Source of the DNA: Glycomyces tenuis DSM 44171
GTDB lineage: Bacteria > Actinomycetota > Actinomycetes > Mycobacteriales > Micromonosporaceae
DNA length: 64,000 nucleotides
Direction of reading: 5' to 3'
NCBI RefSeq assembly: GCF_000427885.1
Contig: NZ_ATYW01000001.1
Span: 240,699-304,698 of the forward strand
Translations under genes and position numbers: made by a program
The notes under the pieces: model-generated
Database searches by the model: none
Told to the model about the DNA's origin: nothing
Seen by the model: the letters and a program-made list of their open reading frames with translations, nothing else
In this document: one piece after another, positions 42,572 to 52,862 of the stretch
Layout: every line of letters begins with the position of its first letter
Position numbering within the stretch: position 1 is the stretch's first letter

Positions 42572-43634
42572 GCTTGACGCCGTCCTCGCCCTCGGCGACC
42601 TCGCCGATCGTCCACGCCTCGACGTGGCGGGCGGTGAGGACGGCGAGCGAGCGGTCGACCTGGTCGGGCGCGACGACGGCGACCATGCCGACGCCCATGT
42701 TGAAGGTCCGCTCCATCTCCTCGTCGCCGATGCCGCCGGTGTGCTGCACGACGTCGAACACCGGGTTCGGCGTCCAGGTCGAGCGGTCGACGGCGACGCT
42801 CAGCCCGTCGGGGATCGAGCGCACGAGGTTCCCGGCGATGCCGCCGCCGGTGATGTGCGCGAAGGCGTGCACGTCGCACTCCTTGGCCAGCTCCAGGCAG
42901 TCCTTGGCGTAGATGTGCGTCGGGGTCAGCAGCTCCTCGCCGAGGGTCCGCTGGCTGTGCTCGGCGGTGGCGAACTCGGGTACGACCGTGCCCAGGTCCA
43001 TCTTCCCGACGCCGAACAGGGCCTCGCGCACCAGCGAGAAGCCGTTGGAGTGGAGCCCTGAGGCCCGCATGGCGATCGCGACGTCGCCGGGCTTGACCCG
43101 ATCGGGGCCCAGCAGCTCGTCGGCCTCGACGACGCCGACGCCGGTGGCCGAGATGTCGTAGTCGTCGGCCTTCATCACGCCGGGGTGCTCGGCGATCTCG
43201 CCGCCGATGAGCGAGCAGCCCGCGTAGCGGCAGCCGTCGGCGATGCCGGCGCCGATGTCGGCGATCCGCTCGGGCACGACCTGCCCGGTGGCGATGTAGT
43301 CGAGCAGGAACAGCGGCTCGGCGCCGCACACGACGAGGTCGTCGACGACCATCGCCACCAGGTCGATCCCGACCGTGTCGTGGATGTCGAGCTTCTGGGC
43401 GATGACGAGCTTGGTGCCCACCCCGTCCGTGGACGAGGCCAGCAGCGGCCTCCGGTACTTCTCGACGTCGAGCGCGAACAGCCCGGCGAAGCCGCCGATG
43501 CCGCCGACGACCTCGGGCCGGGCGGTCTTGCGGATCGAGGGTTTGAGGGCCTCGACGGCCCGGTCGCCGGCGTCGATGTCGACGCCGGAGGAGGCGTAGG
43601 AGATGGTCCTGTGAGTGGTGGTGCCGCGGCTCAC
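42543..43634 (-). CDS. purM: Phosphoribosylformylglycinamidine cyclo-ligase
   Basis: 363 residues from the GTG at 43634 (GTGA overlap with the purF stop). AIR synthetase motifs: ISYASSGVDIDAGDRAV, LLASSTDGVGTKLVIAQ, IGGEIAEHPGVM, THIYAKDC, AHITGGGIAGNLVR, FNMGVGMV. It makes AIR from FGAM with ATP, step 5 of purine synthesis. Coupled to purF, as in many actinobacteria. Confidence 0.98.
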   Translation of the reverse strand: MSRGTTTHRTISYASSGVDIDAGDRAVEALKPSIRKTARPEVVGGIGGFAGLFALDVEKYRRPLLASSTDGVGTKLVIAQKLDIHDTVGIDLVAMVVDDLVVCGAEPLFLLDYIATGQVVPERIADIGAGIADGCRYAGCSLIGGEIAEHPGVMKADDYDISATGVGVVEADELLGPDRVKPGDVAIAMRASGLHSNGFSLVREALFGVGKMDLGTVVPEFATAEHSQRTLGEELLTPTHIYAKDCLELAKECDVHAFAHITGGGIAGNLVRSIPDGLSVAVDRSTWTPNPVFDVVQHTGGIGDEEMERTFNMGVGMVAVVAPDQVDRSLAVLTARHVEAWTIGEVAEGEDGVKLTGSYRKAD

Positions 43635-45133
43635 GCTGTGGTCCCTTCCCGCACTGATGTGCTCGCTGAGTCGGCCGTTCGGGGTGCTGGCGGTTCGAGG
43701 AGGTGCTTGCCGATGAGTTCGGCGGCGGGGAGTTCGATCGGGTACTCGCCGGTGAAGCAGGCGCTGCACAGCCTGGAGGCGGGCTGCTCGGTGGCCCTGA
43801 CGAGCCCGTCGAGGGAGACGTAGCCGAGGCTGTCGGCGCCGATCTGGGAGCGGATGCCGTCGACGTCCAGGGAGCCGGCGATGAGCTCGGCGCGCGTGGC
43901 GAAATCGATGCCGTAGAAGCACGGCCACTTGACCGGCGGGGCGGAGATCCGGATGTGGACCTCGACGGCCCCGGCCTCGCGCAGCATCCGCACGAGCGCC
44001 TTCTGGGTGTTGCCGCGCACGATCGTGTCGTCGACGACGACCAGGCGCTTGCCCTTGATCTGGTCGACCAGCGGGTTGAGCTTGAGGCGGATGCCGAGCT
44101 GGCGCAGCGACTGCGACGGCTGGATGAAGGTGCGCCCGACGTAGGAGTTCTTCGTGAAGCCCAGCCCGTAGGGGATGCCGGACTCCTCGGCGTAGCCGAT
44201 GGCGGCCGGGATGCCCGACTCGGGGACGCCGATGACCAGGTCGGCGTCGACGGGCTCCTCGCGGGCGAGCGTGCGGCCGACCTCGACGCGCGTGGCGTAG
44301 ACGCCCCGCCCGGCGAGCTTCGTGTCGGGGCGGGCGAGGTAGACGTACTCGAACAGGCAGCCCTTCGGCTCGGGCGCGGCGAAGCGCACCGAGCGCAGCC
44401 CGTACTCGTCGACGGCGATCATCTCGCCGGGCTCGACCTCGCGCACGAAGGTGGCGCCGATGGTGTCGAGGCCCGCGGTCTCGGAGGCGACGGCCCAGCC
44501 GGTGGCGAGGCGGCCGAGGACCAGCGGGTGCACGCCGTGCGGGTCGCGGGCGGCGTACAGCGTGTTCTCGTCCATGAACACCAGGCAGAACGCGCCCCGC
44601 AGCTGCGGCAGGACCCGCTCGGCCGCGTCCGCCACGGACTCGTCCGGGCGGGCCGTGAGCAGCGCGGTGATCAGGTGCGTGTCCGAGGTGGTGGTGCCCA
44701 TGTCGATGCCGAGGTTGCCGACCTCTTTGAGGAGCTCGGCGGTGTTGACGAGGTTCCCGTTGTGGGCCAAGGCGATCGCCGTGCCCGCCGAGGTGGACCT
44801 GATGGTCGGCTGGGCGTTCTCCCACGTGGGGGCGCCGGTGGTGGAGTAGCGGGCGTGGCCGATGGCGAGGTGGCCTTGCAGCGGTGCGAGCGTGGACTCG
44901 TCGAAGACCTGCGCCACGAGGCCGAGGTCCTTGTAGACGACGGTGCGGGAGCCGTCGGAGACGGCGATCCCGGCGGCCTCCTGGCCGCGGTGCTGCAACG
45001 CGTACAGCCCGAAGTAGGTGAGTTTCGAGACCTCTTCCCCGGGGGCCCAGACGCCGACGACGCCGCAGGCGTCGCGCGGACCAGGCTGGTCGGGATCGAG
45101 TTCCGTGGTGAGTCGACCGTCACCTCGGGTCAC
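43631..45133 (-). CDS. purF: Amidophosphoribosyltransferase
   Basis: 500 residues from the GTG at 45133, preceded by GAGGAG. The N-terminal nucleophile Cys23 (DACGVVGV) implies removal of a 22-residue propeptide. Glutaminase motifs (LYALQHRGQEAAGIAV, GHARYSTTGAP, AHNGNLVN), PRPP loop VVVDDTIVRGNT, and Cys residues for a 4Fe-4S cluster (KWPCFYG, SRLCSACFTGEYP) are present. It commits PRPP to purine synthesis. Upstream is the Pro-rich membrane protein rather than purL. Confidence 0.98.
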   Translation of the reverse strand: MTRGDGRLTTELDPDQPGPRDACGVVGVWAPGEEVSKLTYFGLYALQHRGQEAAGIAVSDGSRTVVYKDLGLVAQVFDESTLAPLQGHLAIGHARYSTTGAPTWENAQPTIRSTSAGTAIALAHNGNLVNTAELLKEVGNLGIDMGTTTSDTHLITALLTARPDESVADAAERVLPQLRGAFCLVFMDENTLYAARDPHGVHPLVLGRLATGWAVASETAGLDTIGATFVREVEPGEMIAVDEYGLRSVRFAAPEPKGCLFEYVYLARPDTKLAGRGVYATRVEVGRTLAREEPVDADLVIGVPESGIPAAIGYAEESGIPYGLGFTKNSYVGRTFIQPSQSLRQLGIRLKLNPLVDQIKGKRLVVVDDTIVRGNTQKALVRMLREAGAVEVHIRISAPPVKWPCFYGIDFATRAELIAGSLDVDGIRSQIGADSLGYVSLDGLVRATEQPASRLCSACFTGEYPIELPAAELIGKHLLEPPAPRTADSASTSVREGTTA

Positions 45134-45327
45134 TGCAACTCCTCGGTTGGCTGGACTGGCTTCATGGCCCGCTAGCCCTGCGCGCGGAGCTTCCCGGCCC
45201 GCGAGCTGCGCCGTGGGATGGAGCTTCGTGGCGGTTCGGCTGGAGGCGCCTTGTCACAGTCTATCCGACCCGCCGGAGAACTCCACCATCTCGATCGGGC
45301 GACTGCGGGCCGCCGTCGAGTCGTTCG

Positions 45328-47316
45328 TCACCACGAGCGGGGACGGTCGTCCCACTCGCCCCAGCCGCGGCGCTCCTCGTCGTCGCGGCGGCGCGAGTTC
45401 GGGGAGCCCTCGTCCTCGGGCCGGTCCACGGCGTACGGGGACGGCGAGGCGGGGCTCTGCGAGTGCGATCCGTACGACGGCTCGCCGCCCTGCGGCATCG
45501 CCTGGGTCGGCGCCGGGGAGTACGACTCGGCCGGAGGTCCGCTCGCGGGCTGCGACGGCGGCGCGTACGGGTCGCGGCTCAGGCCGCGGCTCGGGTACGG
45601 GTCGGCGGACGGCTGCGGCGAGGGAGTCGGCGGCGGCGCGTACGGATCGGCGCTCGGCTGCGGCGAAGGAGTCGGCGGCGGCGCGTACGACTGCGACGGG
45701 GGAGCGGGCGAAGGCGACGGGCGCGGCGACGGCTGCGGCGCGTACGGGTCCCTCGAGACCGGCGGCTGCGAGCCCGAGGCGGGCTGCTGCGGCGGCTCGA
45801 ACATCGAGGCGCTCGGCTGCCTGCCGGTCGGCGGCTGCGGCGGGGGCGGCGTCGGCGACTGGTACGGCTGGGTGGCTCCGGGCTCGGAGAAGGAGCCCTG
45901 CGGCGGACGCGAGGACATGTTCGCCTGCGGCATCACCTGCGTGGCGTCGCTCATCGGCGGCGGCGGGACGCTGCCGGGCCGGTCGAGGCCCTTGACCGTC
46001 GACAGGATCTGGGTGTCGTCCGGGTTCACCGGCGGCGGGGGCGGCGTCGGCGACTGGTACGGCTGGGTGGCGCCGGCCGCTCCGGCCTGCGGCATCACCT
46101 GCGTGGAGTCGTCGCCCGGCCCGTACGCGGGCCCGAACGCGGAGGCGGGGGCGCCCTGGCCCGGGACGAGCGGCCCGTTGTGGACCATGGTGGGCGCGTC
46201 CTGGCCCGGCGCGGGGCCGGCCTGGTAGACGCCGGGGCTGCCGACCTGGGCGGCGGTGGGCTGGTGCTCCGGCGGGGCGTCGGGCTTGAAGCTCTCGTCG
46301 TCATCGTCGTCCTTGTCCTTGCCGCCGCGCAGCAGGAACACGATGCCGATGATGCCGCCGACGACGAGGAGGGCGCCGACGACGATGAGGAAGATCAGGG
46401 TGCCGGAGAGGCCGCCCTCCTCGGGCTCCTCGCTGGGCTCGGGCTCCGATGACTCGGCCGGCGGGGTGGTGGGCTCGGCGGACTCGGTGGGCTCGGCCTG
46501 CACGGGGGTCATGGTGAAGTTCCGGTTGAACTCCTCGCCGGCCCCGACGTGGATGGACTCCTCGATGTCCTCGAAGTCCTCCTTGGTGACCTTCAGGGTC
46601 ATGTCGCCCGGCGCGATGGTGTCCTCGGAGCCGTCGAAGGAGAACTCGCCCTGGTCGTTCGTGTTCGTCTCGTGGTCCGTGCCCTCGCCGTCGGTGAGGA
46701 CGACCTTCGCGTCCGCGACGGGCTCGGTGTTCGAGGTGATGATGCCGGTGATCTTGGCGGCCGACTCGGGACCGGCGTTCCCGGCGACCGTGACGCTGGT
46801 CTTCTGCTCGCCGGAGCTCTGGCCGTTGCCGTTGATCTTCAGTTCGCCGGTCTTGGTCTCGCCGTCGGGCAGGTCCGCCTCGGGGGCGGGGGCGACGGTG
46901 AACTGGATCTGGACGGTCTGGTTGGGGAGCACGCCGTCGCACTGGGCGACACCGGCTCCGGCGCGGTAGCAGGCGCCGCCGTCCACCACGTCGACGGTGG
47001 CGTAGCCGTCGAGCCCGGACAGGCTCGCGCTGACGGTGATCGACTGACCGGCCGGGTTGGGGTGCTTGGCCTGGACTTCGACGGTGACGGTGGCCGCCGT
47101 GCCGCCGATGTCGATGTACGGGTCGTTGCCGCTGGAGATCCAGTGCTGGAAGCTGCCCTGCTGGGCGGAGGCCGGCGAGGCGAGGACGAGCGCGCCGAGC
47201 AGGACGCCGAGTGCCGCGGCGAGCCAGGCGAGCCGCGCGCGCAGGCGACCCCATGGCCTCCGCGGGGACCGCGAGACGTTAGTCTTGGTCCGGCTCGGTT
47301 CGGCCGCTACGGTCAT
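45328..47316 (-). CDS. Membrane protein with extracellular beta domains and a Pro/TQ-rich cytosolic tail
   Basis: 662 residues, ATG preceded by AGGAGGGG. A signal peptide or anchor (ends SPASAQQG) precedes two extracellular beta-sandwich domains, the second like a carboxypeptidase regulatory domain (KITGIITSNTEPVADAKVVLTD). Then come a Pro/Glu linker, one TM helix (about 295-320, LIFLIVVGALLVVGGIIGI) and a cytosolic tail of about 330 residues rich in Pro, Gln and Tyr. The tail has repeated TQ elements (DSTQVMPQAG, DDTQILSTV, DATQVMPQAN, two GATQPYQSPTPPPP, APTQAMPQ) that resemble phospho-Thr/FHA docking sites. Function unknown. Confidence 0.8.
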   Translation of the reverse strand: MTVAAEPSRTKTNVSRSPRRPWGRLRARLAWLAAALGVLLGALVLASPASAQQGSFQHWISSGNDPYIDIGGTAATVTVEVQAKHPNPAGQSITVSASLSGLDGYATVDVVDGGACYRAGAGVAQCDGVLPNQTVQIQFTVAPAPEADLPDGETKTGELKINGNGQSSGEQKTSVTVAGNAGPESAAKITGIITSNTEPVADAKVVLTDGEGTDHETNTNDQGEFSFDGSEDTIAPGDMTLKVTKEDFEDIEESIHVGAGEEFNRNFTMTPVQAEPTESAEPTTPPAESSEPEPSEEPEEGGLSGTLIFLIVVGALLVVGGIIGIVFLLRGGKDKDDDDDESFKPDAPPEHQPTAAQVGSPGVYQAGPAPGQDAPTMVHNGPLVPGQGAPASAFGPAYGPGDDSTQVMPQAGAAGATQPYQSPTPPPPPVNPDDTQILSTVKGLDRPGSVPPPPMSDATQVMPQANMSSRPPQGSFSEPGATQPYQSPTPPPPQPPTGRQPSASMFEPPQQPASGSQPPVSRDPYAPQPSPRPSPSPAPPSQSYAPPPTPSPQPSADPYAPPPTPSPQPSADPYPSRGLSRDPYAPPSQPASGPPAESYSPAPTQAMPQGGEPSYGSHSQSPASPSPYAVDRPEDEGSPNSRRRDDEERRGWGEWDDRPRSW
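45596..45685 (-). repeat. Two tandem 45-bp repeats in the Pro-rich tail
   Basis: Units 45596-45640 and 45641-45685 match at 41 of 45 positions by eye and each encode a 15-residue DPYAPPPTPSPQPSA-type unit. Degenerate copies flank them. This is a region prone to length change. Confidence 0.8.
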
Positions 47317-47559
47317 CTACATCCCCTCCTGGGCATGCCATCGAGCACAACAGTACGGTTCGCGGGCACTCCTCGCCGCGCTCGCGAGGCGCACTTCGGT
47401 CGAGCCGCGGTCGGGCACGACTCACCCACGGTCGCGGGCCGTCGTCGCCACTATGCCTGGTCTCGTTTCGGTCACGGGATCCAGGGTGTGAGCACGGCGG
47501 CGCACGCCGAATCGCACGACGCCATCTGGCGAAGTCTAACCGGTTCCGGAGGAGATGCT

Positions 47560-47895
47560 ATGGACGCTGTGGTCGACGCCATTGCCGCACTCGACAACGG
47601 CGAGGAGCCGGACCGGCAGACGCTCAAGGCGGCGGTGCGCGAGCTGCTCCAGGCGCTCGCCGAGAAGGCCCCCGGCCACACGGTGGAGGTGCGGGTGCCG
47701 CCTTACGGTGCGGTGCAGTGCGTCGAGGGCCCCCGGCACCGGCGCGGAACCCCGCCGAACGTCATCGAGTGCCGCCCCATCGTCTTCGTGGAGCTGGCCA
47801 CCGGCCGGCTCGACTTCGCCGAGGCGGTCGCGGCCGGGAAGGTCATGGCCTCGGGCCAGCGGGCCGACCTCTCCGAGGTCCTTCCCCTGGCCTGA
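47560..47895 (+). CDS. Sterol-carrier-family (bacterial SCP orthologue) protein
   Basis: 111 residues from the ATG at 47560, which has GGAGGAG five bases upstream; an in-frame GTG at 47488 lacks such a site. Family core: LKAAVRELLQALAEKAPGHTVEVRVPPYGAVQ, CVEGPRHRRGTPPNV, ELATGRLDFAEAVAAGKVMAS. The fold is the small actinobacterial SCP-type domain commonly found beside purine genes; its ligand is not known. It converges on purL. Confidence 0.85.
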   Translation: MDAVVDAIAALDNGEEPDRQTLKAAVRELLQALAEKAPGHTVEVRVPPYGAVQCVEGPRHRRGTPPNVIECRPIVFVELATGRLDFAEAVAAGKVMASGQRADLSEVLPLA

Positions 47896-47924
47896 CGCCG
47901 GCGCGCACATATAAGAGGAACGGA

Positions 47925-47971
47925 GAACGAGTCACCGCCCCGGCGCCGGGCGCCGGGGCGGTGACTCGTTC
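47925..47971. terminator. Very long perfect hairpin between convergent genes
   Basis: 23-base arms starting GAACGAGTCACCGCC are exact reverse complements around a single base (in practice a 5-base loop). It lies 29 bases past the SCP gene and 15 bases past the end of purL, so serves both strands. Confidence 0.9.
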
Positions 47972-47986
47972 GTACGGGAAGATGTG

Positions 47987-50257
47987 CTATTCGCCCAGGT
48001 GGGCGGCGATGCGGCCCTTCCAGGCCCCCTCGAGCTCGGCGCGGCCGATGTCGAAGTGGTCCCGCAGGTGCAGCCCGTCGGTGCTCGCGTCCACGACGCC
48101 CAGCGGGGTGATCGGCAGGCCCCGCTGCTCGCACGCCCCGCGCACCGCCAGCTCCTGGCCGCGCGGGATGACGATCAGCACCCGGCCGGTCGACTCGCTG
48201 AACAGGTACGTGAACGGGTCCGCCCCTTCGGGGAGCAGGATGTTCGCGCCCATCTCCGAATGGCAGATCGCCTCCACCAGCGCCTGCGCCAGACCGCCCT
48301 CGGACAGGTCGTGCGCGGCGGCCAGCTGCTCGGTGCCCGCGAGCCGCGAGAGCAGGTCGGCCAGTTTCATCTCGTGGTCGAAGTCCACCTTCGGCGGGAC
48401 CCCGCCGAGGTGGCGGTGCGTCGCCCACGCCCACTCCGAGCCGGACAGCTCCTCGCCGGTGGTGCCGATCATCGCGATGGTGTCGCCGGTCTGCCCGAAA
48501 CCGAGCGGGATCCGCCGCGACACGTCGTCGATGACGCCCAGGACGCCGATGACCGGCGTCGGGTGGATCGCCTCGCGGCCGGTCTGGTTGTAGAAGGACA
48601 CGTTGCCGCCGGTGACGGGGATGCCCAGCTTCTGGCAGCCGTCGGCGATGCCGGTGACGGCCCGCTCGAACTGCCACATCACGTGCGGGTCCTCCGGGGA
48701 GCCGAAGTTGAGGCAGTCGGTGACGGCGATCGGCGTGGCGCCGGTGACCGCGACGTTCCGGTAGGCCTCGGCGAGCGCGAGCTGCGCGCCGGTGTACGGG
48801 TCGAGCCGGGCGTAGCGGCCGTTGCCGTCCAAGGAGATCGCGATGCCGACGCCGGTGCGCTCGTCGAGTCGCACGACCCCCGCGTCGTGCGGGGTGCCGA
48901 GCACCGTGTTGCCGAACACCGAGGAGTCGTACTGCTCGGTGATCCAGGACTTGTCGCACAGGTTCGGACTGGCGGCCATGTCGAGGACGGTCCGGCGGAT
49001 CTCCTCGTCGGTGGCCGGGCGCGGCAGCGTCTCGGCGCGGTCGACGGCGATGAGCGCCAGGTCGTTCGGCTCGGAGAGCGGCCGGTGGTAGACCGGGCCC
49101 TCGTCGGCGAGGCTCGCCGGGGGGACGTCGACGACGGTCTGCCCGTGGTAGTCGACGACCAGGCGGCCGGTGTCGGTGACCTCGCCGATCGCGGTGGCCA
49201 GCAGGCCCCAGCGGCGGGCGCGGGCCAGGACCTGCTCGACGTTCGCCGGGGCGACGATGGCGAGCATCCGCTCCTGCGACTCCGAGGCGAGGATGTCGTG
49301 CGGCTCCATGCCCTCGGCGCGCAGCGGCACCCGCTCGAGGGCGACGTGCATGCCGCCGTCGCCCGCGGCCGCAGTCTCGGACAGGGCGCAGGTGAGCCCG
49401 GCGCCGCCGAGGTCCTGGATGCCGACGACGAGGCCCGCGTCGAACAGCTCGAGGCACGCCTCGATGAGCAGCTTCTCGGTGAACGGGTCGCCGACCTGGA
49501 CGCTGGGTCGCGAGTCGGAGTCGTCGTCCTCGGTGAAGGTGGCGCTGGCGAGCACGGAGACGCCGCCGATGCCGTCGCGTCCGGTCTTGGCGCCCAAGAG
49601 GATCACGACGTTGCCGACCCCGCTGGCCTGCATGGACTGGAGGCGCTCCCGGGGCAGGACGCCGACGCTGAGCGCGTTGACCAGCGGATTGCCCTGGTAG
49701 CAGGGGTCGAAGAGGGTCTCGCCGCCGATGTTCGGCAGCCCGACGCAGTTGCCGTAGTGGCCCACGCCCTCGACGACGCCGGGCAGGACCCGGGCGGTGT
49801 CGGGGTGGGAGAGCTCGCCGAACCGCAGCGAGTCCATGACGGCGATCGGGCGGGCGCCCATGGCGATGATGTCGCGGATGATGCCGCCGACGCCGGTGGC
49901 GGCGCCCTGCTTGGGCTCCACGAACGACGGGTGGTTGTGGGACTCGACCTTGAACGTCACCGCGAGGTGCTCGTCGATGGCGACCACGCCGGCGTTCTCG
50001 CCGATCCCGGCGAGCAGGCGCGGGGTCTTCGGGTTCTTCTGCCCGAACTGCCGCAAGTGGACCTTGCTGGACTTGTACGAGCAGTGCTCGGACCACATGA
50101 TGGAGTACATGGCCAGTTCGGCCTGGGTGGGGCGGCGGCCCAGGATGTCCCTGATGCGGGCGTACTCGTCATCGGCGAGGCCGAGTTCGGCGTAGGGCTG
50201 CTTCTCGTCGGGCGTGGCGTCGGCCACCCCGACCGTGTCGAGCAACTGGCGTGTCAT
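47987..50257 (-). CDS. purL: Phosphoribosylformylglycinamidine synthase, synthetase subunit (small PurL)
   Basis: 756 residues from the ATG at 50257 (GAGGGAG nine bases upstream). Small-type PurL lacking the glutaminase domain: [80 protein letters not shown]. It acts with PurQ and PurS, encoded just upstream, to turn FGAR into FGAM. Starts 16 bases after the purQ stop. Confidence 0.98.
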   Translation of the reverse strand: MTRQLLDTVGVADATPDEKQPYAELGLADDEYARIRDILGRRPTQAELAMYSIMWSEHCSYKSSKVHLRQFGQKNPKTPRLLAGIGENAGVVAIDEHLAVTFKVESHNHPSFVEPKQGAATGVGGIIRDIIAMGARPIAVMDSLRFGELSHPDTARVLPGVVEGVGHYGNCVGLPNIGGETLFDPCYQGNPLVNALSVGVLPRERLQSMQASGVGNVVILLGAKTGRDGIGGVSVLASATFTEDDDSDSRPSVQVGDPFTEKLLIEACLELFDAGLVVGIQDLGGAGLTCALSETAAAGDGGMHVALERVPLRAEGMEPHDILASESQERMLAIVAPANVEQVLARARRWGLLATAIGEVTDTGRLVVDYHGQTVVDVPPASLADEGPVYHRPLSEPNDLALIAVDRAETLPRPATDEEIRRTVLDMAASPNLCDKSWITEQYDSSVFGNTVLGTPHDAGVVRLDERTGVGIAISLDGNGRYARLDPYTGAQLALAEAYRNVAVTGATPIAVTDCLNFGSPEDPHVMWQFERAVTGIADGCQKLGIPVTGGNVSFYNQTGREAIHPTPVIGVLGVIDDVSRRIPLGFGQTGDTIAMIGTTGEELSGSEWAWATHRHLGGVPPKVDFDHEMKLADLLSRLAGTEQLAAAHDLSEGGLAQALVEAICHSEMGANILLPEGADPFTYLFSESTGRVLIVIPRGQELAVRGACEQRGLPITPLGVVDASTDGLHLRDHFDIGRAELEGAWKGRIAAHLGE

Positions 50258-50273
50258 CGCGCGGCTCCCTCGC

Positions 50274-50969
50274 TCAGACTGGCTGGTCAAATGTACGGCT
50301 CGCGGGCCGGGCCGCCAGGACCGAGGCGACGATGCCGAGGCCGTCGGTGGACGGTCCGGTGAGCGCCTCGACGGCGTGCTCGGGGTGCGGCATGAGTCCC
50401 ACGACGTTCCCGGCCTCGTTGGCGATCCCGGCGATGTCGCGCATCGCGCCGTTGGGGTTGTCGAGGTAGCGGAAGACGACCTGGCCGTTCGCCTCGAGCC
50501 GGTCGAGGGTGGCCTCGTCGGCGACGTAGCGGCCCTCGCCGTGCTTGGCGGGGAAGACGACCTCGGCGCCGGGCGCGTACTCGTTCGTCCAGGCGGTGTC
50601 GACGCTCTCGACGCGCATGCGCGCGGGGCGGTTGCGGTAGCGCAGGTGGGCGTTGCGCACCAGGGCGCCCGGGAGCAGGTGCGATTCGCACAGCACCTGG
50701 AAGCCGTTGCAGACGCCCAGGACGGGCATGCCGCGGCTCGCGGCCTCGCGGACCACGCCCATGACTTCGGAGAAGCGGGCGATCGCCCCGCACCGGAGGT
50801 AATCGCCGTAGGAGAAGCCGCCGGGCAGGAAGACCGCGTCGACGCTCTTCAGGACCGCGTCGTCGTGCCACAGCGCCACCGGTTCGGCGCCGCCGAGGCG
50901 CACGGCGCGGGCCGCGTCGCGGTCGTCGAGCGAGCCGGGGAAGGTGACGATCCCGATGCGGGCGCTCAT
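50274..50969 (-). CDS. purQ: Phosphoribosylformylglycinamidine synthase, glutaminase subunit
   Basis: 231 residues. Class-I glutamine amidotransferase: [31 protein letters not shown], nucleophile in [11 protein letters not shown], and [11 protein letters not shown] with the catalytic His/Glu. It feeds ammonia to PurL. The ATG overlaps the purS stop (50966-50969). Confidence 0.98.
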   Translation of the reverse strand: MSARIGIVTFPGSLDDRDAARAVRLGGAEPVALWHDDAVLKSVDAVFLPGGFSYGDYLRCGAIARFSEVMGVVREAASRGMPVLGVCNGFQVLCESHLLPGALVRNAHLRYRNRPARMRVESVDTAWTNEYAPGAEVVFPAKHGEGRYVADEATLDRLEANGQVVFRYLDNPNGAMRDIAGIANEAGNVVGLMPHPEHAVEALTGPSTDGLGIVASVLAARPASRTFDQPV

Positions 50970-51250
50970 GCGGCGTCCTCGTCGAGCACCGAGACGGTGA
51001 AGTTCTCGATGACGGGGTTCGCCAGGAGCTGGTCGGCGATGATCTGCGACTGCTCCAAGGCTTTGGCCGCGGCATCGTCACTGTGCTCAGATTCGACTCC
51101 TTCGTCGTCGAATTCGATTTCGACGCGCTTCCCGATCCGCACGGATTTCACGTCGTTGACGCCGAGCCGGGGCAGCGCCCCGAGCACGGCCTCGCCCTGC
51201 GGGTCGAGGATCTCGGACTTCAGCATCACGTCGACCACTACACGGGCCAC
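50966..51250 (-). CDS. purS: Phosphoribosylformylglycinamidine synthase subunit PurS
   Basis: 94 residues from the GTG at 51250, preceded by AGGAG at nine bases. PurS motifs: [51 protein letters not shown]. It bridges PurL and PurQ. First gene of purSQL; a TATGCT -10-like element lies about 40 bases upstream. Confidence 0.96.
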   Translation of the reverse strand: MARVVVDVMLKSEILDPQGEAVLGALPRLGVNDVKSVRIGKRVEIEFDDEGVESEHSDDAAAKALEQSQIIADQLLANPVIENFTVSVLDEDAA

Positions 51251-51354
51251 GGTCGCACTCCTGTCGGTCACTTGCACGGGACGGACCAAGCATATTCAGC
51301 GGGTCTGACCAGGGCCAGCAACGCGCTCAGGGTGTCGGTGCCAGGTCACACGAT

Positions 51355-52773
51355 TCAGAGGATGTCTCCGGGCCCGTAGGCGGCGGCGTCAGGGTGCGCT
51401 TTCGCGACCGCGGCCACCCGTTCGGCGACACGGTCGACCTGATCGCCAGCCGCCCCAACGAATTCACCCGTATCGGCTACCAGGGCGTCCAGCGCGGCGC
51501 GGTCCATCGGCAGGCGCTCGTCGGCGGCGAGCCGCTCGAACAGATCGTTCTCGCGCTGCCCGGATTCGCGCATCGCGCGGGCGACGGCGACGGCGTGCTC
51601 CTTGATCGCCTCGTGCGCGTCCTCGCGTCCGGCCCCGCGCCTGACGGCCTCCATCAGGACCTTCGTCGAGGTCAGGAACGGCAGGTACCGGTCGAGCTCG
51701 GCGCCGACGACCGCGGGGTAGGCCCCGAAGTTGTCCAGGACCGTGAGAAAGGTCTCATAGAGTCCGTCGACGGCGAAGCACAGGTCCGGCAGGGCGACGC
51801 GGCGGACCACCGAGCAGGACACGTCGCCCTCGTTCCACTGGTCGCCGGCGAGCTCGCCGAGCATCGCCGCGTAGCCGCGGGCGACGACCGCGAGGCCGTT
51901 GATCCGCTCCGAGGAGCGCGTGTTCATCTTGTGCGGCATCGCCGAAGATCCCACCTGTCCCTCCACGAAGCCCTCGGTGGCGAGCTCGGCGCCGGCCATG
52001 AGCCGGATCGTCAGCGCCGCCGAGGAGGGCGCGGCCACGGCCTGCACGAGCGCCGAGCCGAGCTCGTAGTCCAGCGAGCGCGGGTAGACCTGCCCGACCG
52101 AGTCCATGACGCGCTCGAAGCCGAGGTGGGAGGCGACGCGGCGTTCGAGCTCGGCGAGCCTCGCGCCGTCGCCGCCGAACAGGTCGAGCATGTCCTGGGC
52201 GGTGCCGACCGGGCCCTTGATCCCGCGCAGCGGGTAGCGGCGCAGCAGCTCCTCGATGCGCTCCAGGGCCGCGAGCAGCTCCTCGGCCCAGGTCGCGAAC
52301 CGCTTGCCCAGCGTCGTGGCCTGCGCGGGCACGTTGTGGCTGCGCCCGGCCATGACCAGGTCCCGGTGCTGCTCGGCGCGGGCGGCGAGGCGTACCAGGG
52401 CGGCGACGATCCGGTCTCGGACCAGTTCGAGCGAGCGGCGGACCTGCATCTGCTCGACGTTCTCGGTCAGGTCGCGGCTGGTCATGCCCTTGTGGATGTG
52501 CTGGTGGCCGGCGAGTTCGGAGAACTCCTCGATGCGGGCCTTGACGTCGTGCTTGGTGACGCGCTCGCGCTCGGTGATCGAGGCGAGGTCGACCTGCTCG
52601 AGCACGCGCTCGTAGTCGGCGATCACGCCGTCGGGGACGGTCACGCCCAGCTCGTGCTGGGCCTTGAGCACCGCCAGCCACAGGCGCCGCTCGGCCTTGA
52701 TCTTGCCGACCGGGTCCCAGATGTCGCGCATTTCCTTCGAGGCGTACCGCTCGGCGAGCACATTCGGAGTCAC
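51355..52773 (-). CDS. purB: Adenylosuccinate lyase
   Basis: 472 residues, GTG at 52773. Fumarase/aspartase superfamily: HIHKGMTSRDLTENVEQ, VMAGRSHNVPAQATTLGKRF, and the signature loop GSSAMPHKMNTRSSERI. It acts twice in AMP synthesis (SAICAR to AICAR, adenylosuccinate to AMP). It is upstream of purSQL on the same strand (104-base gap) and divergent from purD. Confidence 0.97.
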   Translation of the reverse strand: MTPNVLAERYASKEMRDIWDPVGKIKAERRLWLAVLKAQHELGVTVPDGVIADYERVLEQVDLASITERERVTKHDVKARIEEFSELAGHQHIHKGMTSRDLTENVEQMQVRRSLELVRDRIVAALVRLAARAEQHRDLVMAGRSHNVPAQATTLGKRFATWAEELLAALERIEELLRRYPLRGIKGPVGTAQDMLDLFGGDGARLAELERRVASHLGFERVMDSVGQVYPRSLDYELGSALVQAVAAPSSAALTIRLMAGAELATEGFVEGQVGSSAMPHKMNTRSSERINGLAVVARGYAAMLGELAGDQWNEGDVSCSVVRRVALPDLCFAVDGLYETFLTVLDNFGAYPAVVGAELDRYLPFLTSTKVLMEAVRRGAGREDAHEAIKEHAVAVARAMRESGQRENDLFERLAADERLPMDRAALDALVADTGEFVGAAGDQVDRVAERVAAVAKAHPDAAAYGPGDIL

Positions 52774-52862
52774 GCTCCGAGTATGCCAACCCGACGCCGC
52801 GACGTCATGTCACACTCGGCGCGCCTGTTAACCAGCGTCTATGCACCCCGTAAACTGGCGGG

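Noticed and set aside
45596-45685. CRISPR-like tandem repeat
   Set aside because: Two adjacent 45-bp units without spacers, in frame inside a Pro-rich coding region.
47984-50362. 792-codon plus-strand open frame over purL
   Set aside because: Antisense shadow of an unmistakable purL.
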